Below the pieces are notes generated by a model. It searched no databases. It was not told the origin of the DNA and saw nothing but the letters and a program-made list of their open reading frames with translations. Made by a program: the position numbers and the translations under genes. Below, one piece after another: positions 1-5,893 of a DNA stretch of 5,893 nt. Source of the stretch: an uncultured Paraprevotella sp. Lineage in GTDB: Bacteria; Bacteroidota; Bacteroidia; Bacteroidales; Bacteroidaceae. The stretch is taken from positions 1-5,893 of the forward strand of contig CAAGLP010000096.1 in NCBI GenBank assembly GCA_900770805.1, given 5' to 3'. Within the stretch, counting starts at the first letter, position 1. Each line of letters opens with the position of its first letter.

Positions 1-2
1 GG

Positions 3-875
3 ACAAGCATGGCATTGGCTCTGCCACGCACACTTGAAACCGCGGGGATAAGAATAGAAGAGAGCCTGCCGCTACTACTCTTGGCAGATCAGGTAATAAG
101 GTGGTTTAGTCAAAGCACACCGGCATTCAATGCGCAACCATATCGCAGTCTGCCCATAAGACAATGGCATGTACTTGCAGCATATCTTCTGCGCATGGTC
201 TTTGTTCCCATCAACTTCATCTGGCTGCCTGCACTATGGCCACAGTGGTGGCTTATCAGCCTCTTCATACTAAGTGGCTACATGTATCTGGCATGCTGGC
301 ATGCTTTCCTAAGCATGACACGTAAACGGGGAACACAAGTTGGTTCGTCATCGAGCATTACATGGGGTGGCGGACTACTCTCATGCGAACTGAAGATGCG
401 TCTGCGACATCCGGCACTGAGCAAAAAAATCAGAAACGGACTGATTGCCTCCATAATGCTAACGGCAATGAGTGTCATGACGGAATCGGAGGCATATACC
501 GACTTTGCCATACTCTACACGCTCACCTTCCCCACCCTGCCTATGCTGACAGCACGCTTCGGTTATGAACAGCCCTATATGTCCATACTAAAGACACGCA
601 TGCATGGCTTCGGTGCTTTGTACCGAGCAAAGTATATTGCCTCACTATTGGCTATGATACCATGCATCTGCTTGCTTCTCATACCAATAGTCTTGGGGGC
701 ACTCTCTGCCGGAAGGCTCTTGGGATGGACAATCGCAACAGGCTTTGTCATCTACCCCACCCTGCTACTTTGTGCACCACGCAGCGAAATAGGTTCCCCC
801 ACAGCACAATTCATCACCCTTCTGACACTAACATTACCAATAATACTAACACAAATAATTTCTTACACATTATGA
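3..875 (+). CDS. Polytopic membrane protein, DUF5687-like putative ABC transporter permease component (5' partial)
   Basis: The reading frame is open to the left edge. The ATG at position 9 is therefore probably internal, and the real start lies outside the window. From that ATG 288 residues are visible. Hydrophobic stretches that could span the membrane lie at about residues 54-74, 80-102, 141-158, 208-233, 237-256 and 265-286, so this is an integral inner-membrane protein. The segment around residues 28-51 (ending in PYRSLPIR) and the later RFGYEQPYMSIL and YRAKYI motifs resemble DUF5687, a Bacteroidetes family thought to form the membrane part of ABC-type exporters; the cognate ATPase is usually encoded next door and would lie off the window. 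No substrate can be inferred. The stop codon overlaps the start of the next gene by 4 bp (ATGA), which indicates an operon with translational coupling. ATA and CTA codons are more frequent than in the next gene, consistent with modest expression. Membrane location is secure; the family call comes from memory of motifs and is moderate. Confidence 0.6.
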   Translation, partial: TSMALALPRTLETAGIRIEESLPLLLLADQVIRWFSQSTPAFNAQPYRSLPIRQWHVLAAYLLRMVFVPINFIWLPALWPQWWLISLFILSGYMYLACWHAFLSMTRKRGTQVGSSSSITWGGGLLSCELKMRLRHPALSKKIRNGLIASIMLTAMSVMTESEAYTDFAILYTLTFPTLPMLTARFGYEQPYMSILKTRMHGFGALYRAKYIASLLAMIPCICLLLIPIVLGALSAGRLLGWTIATGFVIYPTLLLCAPRSEIGSPTAQFITLLTLTLPIILTQIISYTL

Positions 876-1591
876 AGAAAACACTTTTCATCATTGCCAC
901 CATGCTCACCATGGGCGTAACACAGAGCAATGCACAGAGCTTCCTTGACATCCTAAAGGGTCTTGGATCATCAAACAAGAGCGAACAAACCGAGACAGAA
1001 AAGAGTTCATCAAGTTCCGCAAACAATCTGCTCAGCGGTTTGGGCAACATCGTAAGCGGTCTGTTGGGTACTGACAAGGTCAGCGAGAACAGTCTTGTAG
1101 GCACATGGAGCTACAAACAGCCTGCAATTGTTTTCGAAAGCGAGAACGTACTTGCCAACGTTGGCGGTATGGCTGCCGGCAAAGCTGCAGAGCAAAAGCT
1201 GCAAACTTATTTGAACAAGATTGGCTTCACAGAAGGCAAGGTTAAGATGACCTTCAATGAAGACGGCACAGGTAAGGTTACATATGCTAATAAGGACATT
1301 CCTTTCCAGTGGAGCGTTTCAGATAGCGACCTGACAATCAAGTTGGGTAGCAGCACCATCAGTGCACTTGCTTCCTCTAGCAAATTGGGTAAATATACAA
1401 GTTTCAAGATGAACTGCAAGGTGAACCTTAATGGCATACAACTTTCATTCAAGGCAGACAAGTTGCTCAGCTTTGTATCAAATGTTGTTTCTGCTGCTGG
1501 TAAAGCCACCAACAACTCCACCATCTCTAGCATCACTAGTCTTGCAAACAAGGTGGACGGTATGTACCTCGGTCTTACACTGGAGAAGTAA
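872..1591 (+). CDS. Secreted DUF4923-like (lipocalin-like) protein
   Basis: This 239-residue protein starts at the ATG at 872. The frame is open further upstream, but this start is chosen because it gives a textbook signal peptide: a KK N-terminus, a hydrophobic core at residues 5-17 and a likely signal peptidase I site SNA|Q after residue 21. It also overlaps the upstream stop by 4 bp. There is no cysteine at the cleavage site, so it is not a lipoprotein, and it should be periplasmic or outer-membrane associated. A Ser-rich, low-complexity linker follows at about residues 32-62. The C-terminal domain begins near LVGTWSYKQPAIVFESE and continues with FTEGKVKMTFNEDGTG, a pattern matching DUF4923, a Bacteroidales family with a lipocalin-like beta-barrel fold. 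The function is unknown; binding of a small hydrophobic ligand is only suggested by the fold. The link to the upstream membrane gene suggests a joint role in the cell envelope. A strong hairpin terminator lies 46 bp after the stop. Confidence 0.82.
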   Translation: MKKTLFIIATMLTMGVTQSNAQSFLDILKGLGSSNKSEQTETEKSSSSSANNLLSGLGNIVSGLLGTDKVSENSLVGTWSYKQPAIVFESENVLANVGGMAAGKAAEQKLQTYLNKIGFTEGKVKMTFNEDGTGKVTYANKDIPFQWSVSDSDLTIKLGSSTISALASSSKLGKYTSFKMNCKVNLNGIQLSFKADKLLSFVSNVVSAAGKATNNSTISSITSLANKVDGMYLGLTLEK

Positions 1592-1599
1592 CATATACT

Positions 1600-1613
1600 T
1601 TCCGTTATCGGAA
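1600..1613 (+). other. Small hairpin after the DUF4923-like gene
   Basis: A perfect 5-bp stem (TTCCG / CGGAA) closes a TTAT loop 8 bases after the stop codon. It has no T-run after it, so it is unlikely to be a terminator by itself. It could protect the mRNA 3' end, or be chance. Confidence 0.25.
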
Positions 1614-1637
1614 GAACATACACATTATACCAATTGC

Positions 1638-1678
1638 AAAGGGGCATCCACTGAGTATGGATGCCCCTTTCTGTATTG
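1638..1678 (+). terminator. Intrinsic terminator of the DUF5687-DUF4923 operon
   Basis: A perfect 13-bp stem (AAAGGGGCATCCA at 1638-1650, TGGATGCCCCTTT at 1658-1670) encloses a 7-base loop and is followed by a T-rich but interrupted tail, CTGTATT. It lies 46 bp after the stop of the DUF4923-like gene, in the right place to end that transcript. The A-rich left flank gives only a short TTT on the minus strand, so it may also stop convergent transcription arriving from secA, but less well. Confidence 0.85.
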
Positions 1679-1731
1679 TATGATGCATTATCTCTCCTGT
1701 CAGTATTTTTCTACCTGTACCCGAAACGACA

Positions 1732-2040
1732 TTACCCCTTCCAAGCATGCCTTGCAATGATCTCCTCGATGACAGACACAAGTCCTCCCGACAACACAAG
1801 GCTGTTCTCAGTGAGGACACGAGTACGTTCTCATGGAGAATACACCTTGGTTAACGCAGAAGACACATAAGCAGATCCGAAGAACGCTATATATTTGTCA
1901 TTCAACGTTTTTGCCTCCGCTACGAAAGACTGAGCTGTTTCTTTATGCCTTGCAATATCTTCACCGTCATAAAAGAGACGATGTCAACATTTCTCCAAAC
2001 GCATGAAAGATAGTCCGTCCTGTATATAAACGAGGGTTAA
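1732..2040 (-). pseudogene. Possible decayed gene, weakly SLOG/LOG-like, broken by two TGA codons
   Basis: The 445-bp gap between the convergent genes has no intact gene. On the minus strand, one frame from about 2040 to a TAA at 1732-1734 reads like protein, apart from TGA codons at 1984-1986 and 1831-1833. An ATG lies at 2004. The middle segment (1834-1983, 50 codons) contains KYIAFFGSAYVSS; the last (1735-1830, 32 codons) contains ENSLVLSGGLVSVIEEI and ends HAWKG. Another frame then continues with GNVVSGTGRKIL, suggesting a frameshift near 1735. The order of a strand ending FGSA, a strand ending SGG, a helix and then GNVV recalls the Rossmann-like SLOG superfamily (LOG phosphoribohydrolases, DprA). 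The LOG catalytic PGGxGT motif is absent, as expected if the 3' part is lost. This assignment is a weak inference. Open stretches of this length can arise by chance, and the region may simply be non-coding. Confidence 0.33.
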
Positions 2041-2474
2041 TCTTCCATCAGTTGCTTGAAGAAAGAGTCCAAGTCCTCGTCTACGCCTTCCAAAAGATTG
2101 CCTGAAATAATTACCGTTTCCTGATCGTCCACAATATAGAGATCGGTCAAGGTTTCGCCATCCTCGTCCTGCATGACAAAAGTATAGGGACGAAGCAACG
2201 ACATCTTATCCAGCACCTCTGTCCGCACCTCGCTGATGGCTTGACGCAGAACAGGAGTCACCTTCTGGTAGAAGTCTACATCGCGCGAACCGTGTATCCA
2301 CTCCGGTATAACGATACGCATGAGTTCCTTTTCCTCGTCATCATAGAACCTCACCTCACCGCTATGGGGATAGACGCGCAAAATGATGTCTGTAAGTACA
2401 GGTTCAATCTCCTGAGGGAAACGACCTGCCACATGGCGCAGGGCACGCTGGATTTGTTTTTCGGGTGTAATCAT
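2037..2474 (-). CDS. Conserved acidic protein of unknown function, encoded downstream of secA
   Basis: This 145-residue soluble protein has no signal peptide, membrane segment or recognisable catalytic motif. It carries roughly twice as many acidic as basic residues, with acidic clusters at YDDEEKEL (about 44-51), MQDEDGETL (about 101-109), YIVDDQE (about 113-119) and the C-terminal VDEDLDSFFKQLMED. The N-terminus (MITPEKQIQRALRH) looks helical and basic. A central part with MRIVIPEWI and DFYQKVTPVLRQAI and a later LRPYTFVMQDEDGE stretch suggest a compact alpha/beta domain. I recall similar unnamed proteins in Bacteroidales but know no function. The ATG at 2474 is the only sensible start; no clear Shine-Dalgarno precedes it, which is normal in this phylum. 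It is on the same strand as secA, 130 bp downstream, so the two may be co-transcribed, although a hairpin in the spacer could uncouple them. A link to Sec export is possible by position only. Confidence 0.8.
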   Translation of the reverse strand: MITPEKQIQRALRHVAGRFPQEIEPVLTDIILRVYPHSGEVRFYDDEEKELMRIVIPEWIHGSRDVDFYQKVTPVLRQAISEVRTEVLDKMSLLRPYTFVMQDEDGETLTDLYIVDDQETVIISGNLLEGVDEDLDSFFKQLMED

Positions 2475-2531
2475 GGGTATGTGTGCTTAAGGTTTTGCTT
2501 CAACATATAACATCCTTATAGGACAGGAAAT
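2475..2531 (-). promoter_or_regulatory. Leader of the acidic-protein gene; possible weak promoter
   Basis: Between the hairpin and the ATG at 2474 there are 57 bases, AT-rich in the part nearest the hairpin. The minus strand has TATATGTTG roughly 23-31 bases before the ATG, a near but inexact match to the Bacteroidetes -7 element TAnnTTTG. No convincing -33 TTTG lies at the expected distance. The gene may therefore depend on read-through from secA. Confidence 0.2.
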
Positions 2532-2588
2532 ACGATTTTACCCTTTGTAGGGACTGGCGATGCCATATCCCTACTAGTGGTAAATCGT
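2532..2588 (-). other. Long imperfect hairpin between secA and its downstream gene
   Basis: An inverted repeat of 57 bases. The outer arms are 2532-2542 and 2579-2588 (10 pairs, one bulged T). A 4x4 internal loop follows that can still form a U-A pair and a wobble pair in one orientation. The inner arms are GTAGGGA at 2547-2553 and TCCCTAC at 2568-2574, then TGGC at 2555-2558 with GCCA at 2562-2565 around a 3-base loop. It starts 16 bases after the secA stop. On the secA transcript it is followed by a short TTTCC rather than a good T-run, so it may be a weak terminator, an mRNA-stabilising or processing structure, or a small palindromic repeat of the REP type. The fold is visible directly; its role is inferred. 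Confidence 0.6.
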
Positions 2589-2604
2589 TATCCAATTTGT
2601 TAAT

Positions 2605-5600
2605 TTAAAGATTGCGTCCGTGGCAATGTTTGAACTTCTTGCCTGAACCACAGGGGCAAGGTTCATTGCGTCCGGGCAGATTCTCACGACGAACGGGTTG
2701 CACTGGCTGGCGCTCACGTGTATCCTGACCAGCAGCCTGGCGCATGCCTTCATCTATGTTGCCATGGCTTTCCTGAAGACGCTGCTGAGGACGGGGAGGC
2801 TGTGGAGCCTCGGCCTGACGTATCTGCAACTCGGGTACCTGGGCACGCATCAGTACGCTTACGATGCGGTCGTTAATCTTGTTAATCATCTGATCGAAGT
2901 ACTTCACAGACTCCAACTTATAGATGAGCAAGGGATCCTTCTGCTCGTATGAGGCATTGTGCACAGAGTGCTTCAGTTCATCCAACAAGCGCAAATTCTC
3001 CTTCCATGCATCGTCTATGGCGTGCAGTATCAGACTCTTATGGAAAGCTGTAACTACAGCCTGTGACTGGCTTTCATATGCCTCCTGTATATTGCAACTT
3101 ACCTGATATACACGACGTCCATCAACCACGGGAACCATAATGTTCTCATAGCGAGGCATCTGATCGGGGTTCTCCACAATCATTGTTACTGCCTTATGGG
3201 CATTGGTAGAGATAATGTGGCACTTCTGCTTGAAACGCTCTATGGCCTTCTGGTAAACTTCCTCTGCCAGCTCGTCCATATTGCCATTGTCATAACGGTC
3301 CTGTGACAAGGGGAACTCCATGGCAAGGATTTCCAGGAACTGCTCGCGACAATTCTGATAGTCACGGCTTTCCATTATGTGGCATACGCGGTCCCAAATC
3401 ATATCGGCAATGTCCATACCAAGGCGTTCACCCATAAGGGCGTGACGACGCTTCTCGTAGATGACCGTACGCTGCTTGTTCATCACGTCATCATACTCCA
3501 GAAGGCGTTTACGAACACCGAAGTTGTTCTCCTCCACCTTCTTCTGGGCATTCTCGATGGAACGTGTAATCATGGAGTGCTCAATCATCTCACCATCCTG
3601 GAAACCAAGACGGTCCATAACACGGGCAATACGCTCGGAAGCGAACAGGCGCATGAGTTTGTCTTCCAGAGATACGTAGAATACAGAACTACCGGGGTCA
3701 CCCTGACGACCTGAACGTCCGCGCAACTGGCGGTCCACACGACGGCTCTCGTGACGCTCTGTACCAATAATGGCCAAACCACCAGCAGCCTTTACCTCGG
3801 GAGTGAGCTTGATATCGGTACCACGACCAGCCATATTGGTGGCAATAGTAACAGTACCGAGACCGTCTGTGCTGCGACCAGCCTGTGCCACGATGTCAGC
3901 CTCCTTCTGGTGAAGTTTGGCATTCAATACCTGATGAGGTATCTTGCGCATAGAGAGCATCTTGGAAAGCAGTTCGCTGATTTCCACGCTGGTAGTACCT
4001 ACGAGAGTCGGACGTCCGCTATTGCGCATGCGCTCTACCTCTTCAATAACTGCATTATACTTCTCGCGTTGTGTCTTGTAGATGCGATCGTTGCCATCAG
4101 TGCGGATAACGTCGCGGTTGGTGGGTACCTCCACGACATCCAATTTATATATATCCCAGAACTCACCGGCCTCGGTTACTGCAGTACCTGTCATACCTGA
4201 CAACTTGTGGTACATACGGAAGTAGTTCTGCAGAGTAATGGTAGCATATGTCTGTGTAGCGGCCTGCACCTTGACATGCTCCTTGGCCTCCACGGCCTGA
4301 TGAAGACCGTCACTCCAACGGCGTCCCTCCATGATACGACCTGTCTGCTCGTCCACGATCTTGATTTCGCCATCCTGAATAACATATTCATCGTTGAGAT
4401 TGAACATGGTGTAAGCCTTCAGCAACTGCTGCAGAGTGTGTACACGCTCGCTCTTGATGGCATAATCGCCGTATACCTCGTCTTTCTTTTGAAGACGTGC
4501 TTCGTCGTCCAGTGTGGTATCTGCCTCTATCTGTGACATCATGCCAGCGATATCGGGCAATACGAACAGGGCAGCGTCGTTAACCTGAGAAGCAAGCCAT
4601 TCATTACCCTTATCGGTAAGGTCTACGCTATTCTGCTTCTCCTCAACAACGAAATACAGAGGTTCTACAGCCTCGGGCATACGACGGTTGTTGTTCTCCA
4701 TGTAAATTTCCTCAGTGGAGAGCATACCTGCCTTGATACCGGGTTCTGAAAGGAACTTGATAAGAGCCTTGTTCTTTGGGAGAGCCTTGTAGCTGCGGTA
4801 GAGCGACAAGAAACCTTCGGCTGTTTTCTGCTTGTCCTTTGCTTCAGTACCCTCGGCTATAAGTTTCTTTGCCTCGGCTAGATATTGTGTAGCAAGAGTA
4901 CGCTGAACACCAACAAGACGTTCTACCAAAGGCTGATACTGCTCGTACATCTGATCGTCGCCCTTAGGCACAGGACCAGAGATAATCAGAGGAGTACGGG
5001 CATCGTCGATAAGCACGGAGTCAACCTCGTCCACAATGGCAAAGTTGTGCTTGCGCTGAACCAGATCGGCAGGATCCTGAGCCATATTGTCACGCAAGTA
5101 GTCAAAACCGAACTCATTGTTGGTACCAAAGGTAATGTCGGCCATGTATGCCTTACGACGACTCTCACTATTGGGCTGGTGCTTGTCGATGCAATCCACG
5201 CTCAGTCCGTGGAACATGTATATGGGGCCCATCCACTCGGAGTCACGCTTTGCCAGATAGTCATTTACTGTTACCACATGCACACCATTGCCGGTAAGAG
5301 CATTGAGGAAGACGGGTAAGGTGGCGGTAAGGGTTTTACCCTCACCGGTGAACATCTCTGCAATCTTGCCCTGATGCAGCACGGTACCACCGAACAACTG
5401 TACATCGAAATGCACCATAGCCCACTGCATGTCGTTACCTCCGGCTATCCAATGGTTGTGATAAATGGCTGTATCGCCATCTATATCCACGAAATCATGC
5501 TTTGTAGCCAACTCACGATCGAAGTCGGTTGCCTTAACGTGGATATCGGTATTGTTGGTAAAACGGTAGGCGGTGCTCTTTACTATGGCAAACACCTCAG

Positions 5601-5893
5601 CACGAACCTCGTCCAGAGCCTTCTCCAACTCATCCAGAACGTCCTTCTCCAACTTATCTATCTGCTGAAAGAGAGGTGCACGGTCCTGAATCTCTGTCTG
5701 TGGGATACGTTCCTTAATCTCTGCTATCTGCTGACGCAGGGGAGCAGCCTTCTCTGCTATCTGCTGACGTATTTCCGCAACACGGGCACGCAGTTCATCA
5801 TTGCTGAGGGCCTGTATCCTTGGATATATGTCCAATACGGCCTGTACCATAGGACGGTAGGCCTTCAGGTCGCGCGACTTCTTGTCGCCGAAA
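2605..5893 (-). CDS. secA: Protein translocase subunit SecA (N-terminus cut by the window edge)
   Basis: SecA is the cytoplasmic ATPase that drives preproteins through the SecYEG channel. The frame stays open past the ATG at 5850 to the edge, adding FGDKKSRDLKAYRP, which matches the conserved SecA N-terminus; that ATG is internal, and about ten residues are missing. In all 1095 residues are visible, as expected for Bacteroidetes SecA and longer than the 901 of E. coli. Numbering from the ATG at 5850: a charged coiled-coil insertion at 20-90; Walker A MFTGEGKT at 166-173; TFGTNNEFGFDYLRD at 240-254; Walker B DEVD at 274-277; the preprotein-binding domain with its phylum-specific insert at about 300-410; SGMTGTA at 551-557; the second motor domain with TNMAGRGTDI at 671-680 and RQLRGRSGRQGDPG at 707-720; the scaffold and two-helix finger around 935-1000; a Pro/Gln-rich linker; and a zinc tail with C1065, C1067, C1076 and H1077, which in other bacteria binds SecB or ribosomes. 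All key residues are intact. Confidence 0.98.
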   Translation of the reverse strand, partial: FGDKKSRDLKAYRPMVQAVLDIYPRIQALSNDELRARVAEIRQQIAEKAAPLRQQIAEIKERIPQTEIQDRAPLFQQIDKLEKDVLDELEKALDEVRAEVFAIVKSTAYRFTNNTDIHVKATDFDRELATKHDFVDIDGDTAIYHNHWIAGGNDMQWAMVHFDVQLFGGTVLHQGKIAEMFTGEGKTLTATLPVFLNALTGNGVHVVTVNDYLAKRDSEWMGPIYMFHGLSVDCIDKHQPNSESRRKAYMADITFGTNNEFGFDYLRDNMAQDPADLVQRKHNFAIVDEVDSVLIDDARTPLIISGPVPKGDDQMYEQYQPLVERLVGVQRTLATQYLAEAKKLIAEGTEAKDKQKTAEGFLSLYRSYKALPKNKALIKFLSEPGIKAGMLSTEEIYMENNNRRMPEAVEPLYFVVEEKQNSVDLTDKGNEWLASQVNDAALFVLPDIAGMMSQIEADTTLDDEARLQKKDEVYGDYAIKSERVHTLQQLLKAYTMFNLNDEYVIQDGEIKIVDEQTGRIMEGRRWSDGLHQAVEAKEHVKVQAATQTYATITLQNYFRMYHKLSGMTGTAVTEAGEFWDIYKLDVVEVPTNRDVIRTDGNDRIYKTQREKYNAVIEEVERMRNSGRPTLVGTTSVEISELLSKMLSMRKIPHQVLNAKLHQKEADIVAQAGRSTDGLGTVTIATNMAGRGTDIKLTPEVKAAGGLAIIGTERHESRRVDRQLRGRSGRQGDPGSSVFYVSLEDKLMRLFASERIARVMDRLGFQDGEMIEHSMITRSIENAQKKVEENNFGVRKRLLEYDDVMNKQRTVIYEKRRHALMGERLGMDIADMIWDRVCHIMESRDYQNCREQFLEILAMEFPLSQDRYDNGNMDELAEEVYQKAIERFKQKCHIISTNAHKAVTMIVENPDQMPRYENIMVPVVDGRRVYQVSCNIQEAYESQSQAVVTAFHKSLILHAIDDAWKENLRLLDELKHSVHNASYEQKDPLLIYKLESVKYFDQMINKINDRIVSVLMRAQVPELQIRQAEAPQPPRPQQRLQESHGNIDEGMRQAAGQDTRERQPVQPVRRENLPGRNEPCPCGSGKKFKHCHGRNL
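5718..5769. repeat. 19-bp direct repeat inside the secA N-terminal insertion
   Basis: The sequence TCTCTGCTATCTGCTGACG occurs exactly twice, at 5718-5736 and 5751-5769, with starts 33 bp apart, that is 11 codons. On the coding strand it encodes two copies of the RQQIAE helical motif. The identical codons suggest a recent in-frame tandem duplication that lengthened the coiled coil. Confidence 0.85.

Noticed and set aside
662..871. N-terminal extension of the DUF4923-like frame, starting at the ATG at 662
   Set aside because: It lies wholly inside the membrane-protein gene, gives a His/Thr/Asn-rich sequence with no family resemblance, and would bury the clear signal peptide that begins at 872.
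1207..1647. 146-codon minus-strand frame opposite the DUF4923-like gene
   Set aside because: It is an antisense shadow of a well-supported signal-peptide gene and runs into the terminator stem; it has no plausible domain.
1605..1820. 71-codon minus-strand frame containing GNVVSGTGRKIL
   Set aside because: As a whole gene it is Cys- and Arg-rich at the start and reads through the terminator at the end. Only its middle part is of interest, as a possible frameshifted continuation of the broken frame.
1732..1830. Histidine-kinase ATPase-domain reading of the VSVIEEIIARHAWKG segment
   Set aside because: The helix resembles the end of a kinase G-box region, but the GLGL motif is not present and the preceding segment shows no N-box.
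1661..1870. 69-codon plus-strand frame after the terminator
   Set aside because: Its start codon sits in the terminator stem, there is no promoter or RBS, and the opposite strand reads more like protein.
1831..1986. TGA recoding (selenocysteine or alternative code) in the broken minus-strand frame
   Set aside because: No SECIS-like hairpin is evident just after either TGA, neither TGA falls in a known selenoprotein context, and decay explains the stops more simply.
3751..4200. 149-codon plus-strand frame inside secA
   Set aside because: It is antisense to the conserved SecA motor region, and no features of a real protein are visible.
4885..5319. 144-codon plus-strand frame inside secA
   Set aside because: It is antisense to the conserved nucleotide-binding domain; its openness follows from secA codon use.

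Overview
The window looks like chromosomal DNA from a member of the Bacteroidales, most likely a Prevotella-like genus. The best evidence is the SecA protein. It has the long charged N-terminal insertion, the enlarged insert in the preprotein-binding region and the C-terminal zinc-binding tail known from Bacteroidetes SecA. The two genes at the left end also resemble families (DUF5687 and DUF4923) that I know mainly from this phylum. Shine-Dalgarno sequences are poor or absent, as is usual there. The genus is an inference.

Layout. Positions 1-1591, plus strand: a polytopic membrane protein entering from the left edge (DUF5687-like, probably an ABC-type permease component) overlaps by 4 bp a secreted DUF4923-like protein. 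The pair forms one translationally coupled transcription unit that ends at a strong hairpin at 1638-1670. Positions 1671-2036: no intact gene. On the minus strand this stretch carries a protein-like reading frame broken by two TGA codons and a probable frameshift, with weak similarity to the SLOG/LOG Rossmann superfamily; it may be a decayed gene. Positions 2037-2474, minus strand: a small acidic protein of unknown function. Positions 2475-2604: a spacer holding a long imperfect hairpin. Positions 2605-5893, minus strand: secA, complete at its C-terminus but running off the right edge, so only about the first ten residues are missing.

The left and right blocks are transcribed towards each other and meet in the 1592-2036 region. 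SecA is the motor of the general Sec export pathway, and the secreted DUF4923-like protein is a plausible Sec client through its signal peptide, but the sequence shows no specific functional link between the two blocks. I found no RNA genes, insertion sequences, CRISPR array or phage genes. The window is mostly ordinary core chromosome. The points most worth a second look are the broken minus-strand frame at 1732-2040, the hairpin between secA and its downstream neighbour, and a 19-bp direct repeat inside the N-terminal insertion of secA.
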